From contig NZ_ALBT01000033.1 in assembly GCF_000766945.1 (NCBI RefSeq), forward strand, positions 1-64,000: a stretch of DNA of 64,000 nucleotides, given 5' to 3'. Below the pieces are notes generated by a model. It worked only from the letters and a program-made list of their open reading frames with translations. It did no database searches and was not told where the DNA came from. The translations under genes and the position numbers were made by a program. This document shows, in pieces, positions 62,963 to 64,000 of this stretch. The DNA is from Cellvibrio mixtus subsp. mixtus J3-8 (lineage in GTDB: Bacteria > Pseudomonadota > Gammaproteobacteria > Pseudomonadales > Cellvibrionaceae). The number at the start of each line of letters is the position of its first letter. Within the stretch, counting starts at the first letter, position 1.

Positions 62963-63619
62963 GTGGAACTTATCCAGTTAGCTATCAGTTTTATCTTGCA
63001 TGTGGACCAGCATCTCACCGAGCTGTTTAACCAATATGGATTGTGGATTTACGGCATTCTGTTCCTGATTATTTTCTGTGAGACCGGTTTGGTAGTAACA
63101 CCATTCCTGCCGGGTGACTCACTGTTGTTCGCCACTGGCGCGTTGGTGGTGGGCACAACGCTGGATGTGAATTTGATGGCGTTGGTGGTCGTCAGTGCGG
63201 CAATCCTGGGCAATACGGTGAATTATACGATTGGCCACTTCTTTGGCGAGCGCTTGTTTCGCAATCCCAATTCCAAAATTTTCCGCCGCGATTATCTGGA
63301 TCGAGCCCATGCGTTTTATGAGAAACACGGCGGTAAAACGATTGTAATGACTCGTTTTGTGCCGATCTTCCGTACCTTTGCGCCGTTTGCGGCGGGTATG
63401 AGCAGCATGGGGTATAAGCGTTTTATGGCGTATAACGTTATTGGTGCTGTGTTGTGGGTGGGAATTTTCCTGTATGCCGGTTACTGGTTTGGCAATTTGC
63501 CGGTAGTGCGCAAAAACTTCACGCTGTTGATTCTGGGTATTTTGGTGTTGTCGATTTTGCCAATCGTGTTCGAAGCCTGGAAAGCACGTAAAGCCAGCAA
63601 GGCAAGTCCAGCGGCATAG
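62963..63619 (+). CDS. DedA-family membrane protein
   Basis: The 218-residue protein has [27 protein letters not shown], the E-x-x-x-x-x-x-x-P-x-x-P-G-D motif of DedA proteins, then [13 protein letters not shown] and [27 protein letters not shown] with the conserved Arg residues, and four to five membrane spans. The family is linked to envelope integrity and lipid (undecaprenyl phosphate) transport. AAGGAATTACC precedes the GTG/GAA-region start. It stands alone between the hydrolase and a converging serA. Confidence 0.93.
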   Translation: MELIQLAISFILHVDQHLTELFNQYGLWIYGILFLIIFCETGLVVTPFLPGDSLLFATGALVVGTTLDVNLMALVVVSAAILGNTVNYTIGHFFGERLFRNPNSKIFRRDYLDRAHAFYEKHGGKTIVMTRFVPIFRTFAPFAAGMSSMGYKRFMAYNVIGAVLWVGIFLYAGYWFGNLPVVRKNFTLLILGILVLSILPIVFEAWKARKASKASPAA

Positions 63620-63641
63620 CCAAATTGATGCCATGGAAAAC

Positions 63642-63672
63642 AAAAACGCCGCATTAAGTGCGGCGTTTTTTT
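63642..63672. terminator. Bidirectional intrinsic terminator between dedA and serA
   Basis: AAAAACGCCGCA (63642-63653) pairs with TGCGGCGTTTTT (63659-63670), with a 5-base loop and T- or A-runs on both sides, so it can serve the DedA gene and the converging serA. Confidence 0.92.
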
Positions 63673-63721
63673 ATTCGTCTATCAATATCTGCTGTCGGTT
63701 AGAACAACACTCGGCAACGAC

Positions 63722-64000
63722 TTAGAACAATACGCGGCAACGAATAGTCCCTTCAATATTCTTCAACTGCTCCAACGCCACTTCGCTGTAAGGTGAATTG
63801 ATATCAACCACTACATAGCCAACCTTGTCGTTGGTTTGCAGGTACTGGGATGAAATATTGATCTGGTTGTCGGAGAAAATTTTGTTGATCTTCGACAATA
63901 CGCCGGGAACATTAGCGTGAACGTGCAACAAACGGTGCGCGTCCGGATGTCCGGGCAAGGCCACTTCCGGGAAGTTAACCGAGCTGGTAGTGGTGCCGTT
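63722..64000 (-). CDS. serA: D-3-phosphoglycerate dehydrogenase, C-terminal ACT domain (5' part outside window)
   Basis: The frame continues past the window edge: residues NGTTTSSVNFPEVALPGHPD read in from 64000. LLHVHANVPGVLSKINKIFSDNQINISSQYLQT ... VGYVVVDI is the C-terminal ACT domain of SerA, which binds serine for feedback inhibition of the first step of serine synthesis. NFPEVALPG is the hinge before the ACT domain in the gammaproteobacterial enzyme. Only about 92 residues are visible. Confidence 0.93.
   Translation of the reverse strand, partial: NGTTTSSVNFPEVALPGHPDAHRLLHVHANVPGVLSKINKIFSDNQINISSQYLQTNDKVGYVVVDINSPYSEVALEQLKNIEGTIRCRVLF

Overview
The window looks like the chromosome of a Cellvibrio-like gammaproteobacterium (family Cellvibrionaceae). 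The signs are a beta-1,3-glucan degradation locus whose secreted enzymes carry poly-serine linkers and cellulose/glucan-binding modules, carbohydrate-type TonB-dependent receptors accompanied by SapC, cupin and tryptophan-halogenase-like genes, and a gammaproteobacterial set of core genes (yicC, rph, metF, ahcY, metK, tkt, pgk, serA). The assignment rests on gene content only. No tRNA, rRNA, CRISPR array or intact insertion sequence was seen.

Positions 1-11623 hold the right-hand part of a non-ribosomal peptide cluster. It contains the 3' end of one synthetase (PCP-C), an HxE-type Fe(II)/2-oxoglutarate hydroxylase, a second synthetase (degenerate C - A - PCP - C - A - PCP, no thioesterase), a 446-residue protein of unknown function with a possible DxD glycosyltransferase-like region, a small MbtH protein in an overlapping frame, and a periplasmic IroE-like esterase. 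Reading the adenylation pockets by eye suggests an Asn/Asp-like and a Cys-like substrate. With the hydroxylase and esterase this suggests a small hydroxy-Asx-containing peptide, possibly a siderophore.

Positions 11955-12872 are a secreted polysaccharide deacetylase on the minus strand. Positions 13262-23928 are a tightly packed, AT-rich, probably single operon: a GT-B glycosyltransferase, two GT2/GT7C-like transferases, a capsule-type GT-B-like transferase, a radical SAM/SPASM protein, another GT2 and a companion that lacks its DxD motif, an HlyD-like adaptor, an ABC exporter with a dead C39 peptidase-like domain, a sulfotransferase-like protein and an HD-like protein. A GMC oxidoreductase and a DegT aminotransferase follow (24203-27027). 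I read this as an undescribed pathway that makes and exports a decorated glycan or glycoconjugate, perhaps containing an amino sugar or aminocyclitol. It is the best candidate for a new system here.

Positions 27264-39221 are core genome: yicC and rph (divergent), a TonB C-terminal remnant, then on the minus strand a SAM-cycle operon (an ArsR-methyltransferase regulator resembling SahR, metK, ahcY, metF) with a perfect 34-bp palindrome in front of the regulator. On the plus strand tkt and pgk flank an inserted nucleotidyltransferase/HEPN pair. GTAGGTTGGG-type intergenic inverted repeats lie on both sides of ahcY.

Positions 39280-61730 form a laminarin/beta-1,3-glucan utilisation locus: two TonB-dependent receptors, a GH81 endoglucanase with CBM56-like and CBM6 modules, SapC, a JmjC-like cupin, two tryptophan-halogenase family flavoproteins, a Cys-rich secreted protein, GH3 and GH16 lipoproteins sharing a C-terminal module, and a membrane AraC-type regulator. 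Four copies of a motif close to AAGGTGGGACGACAC lie in its intergenic regions and may be its operator. The window ends with an alpha/beta hydrolase, a DedA membrane protein and the 3' end of serA.
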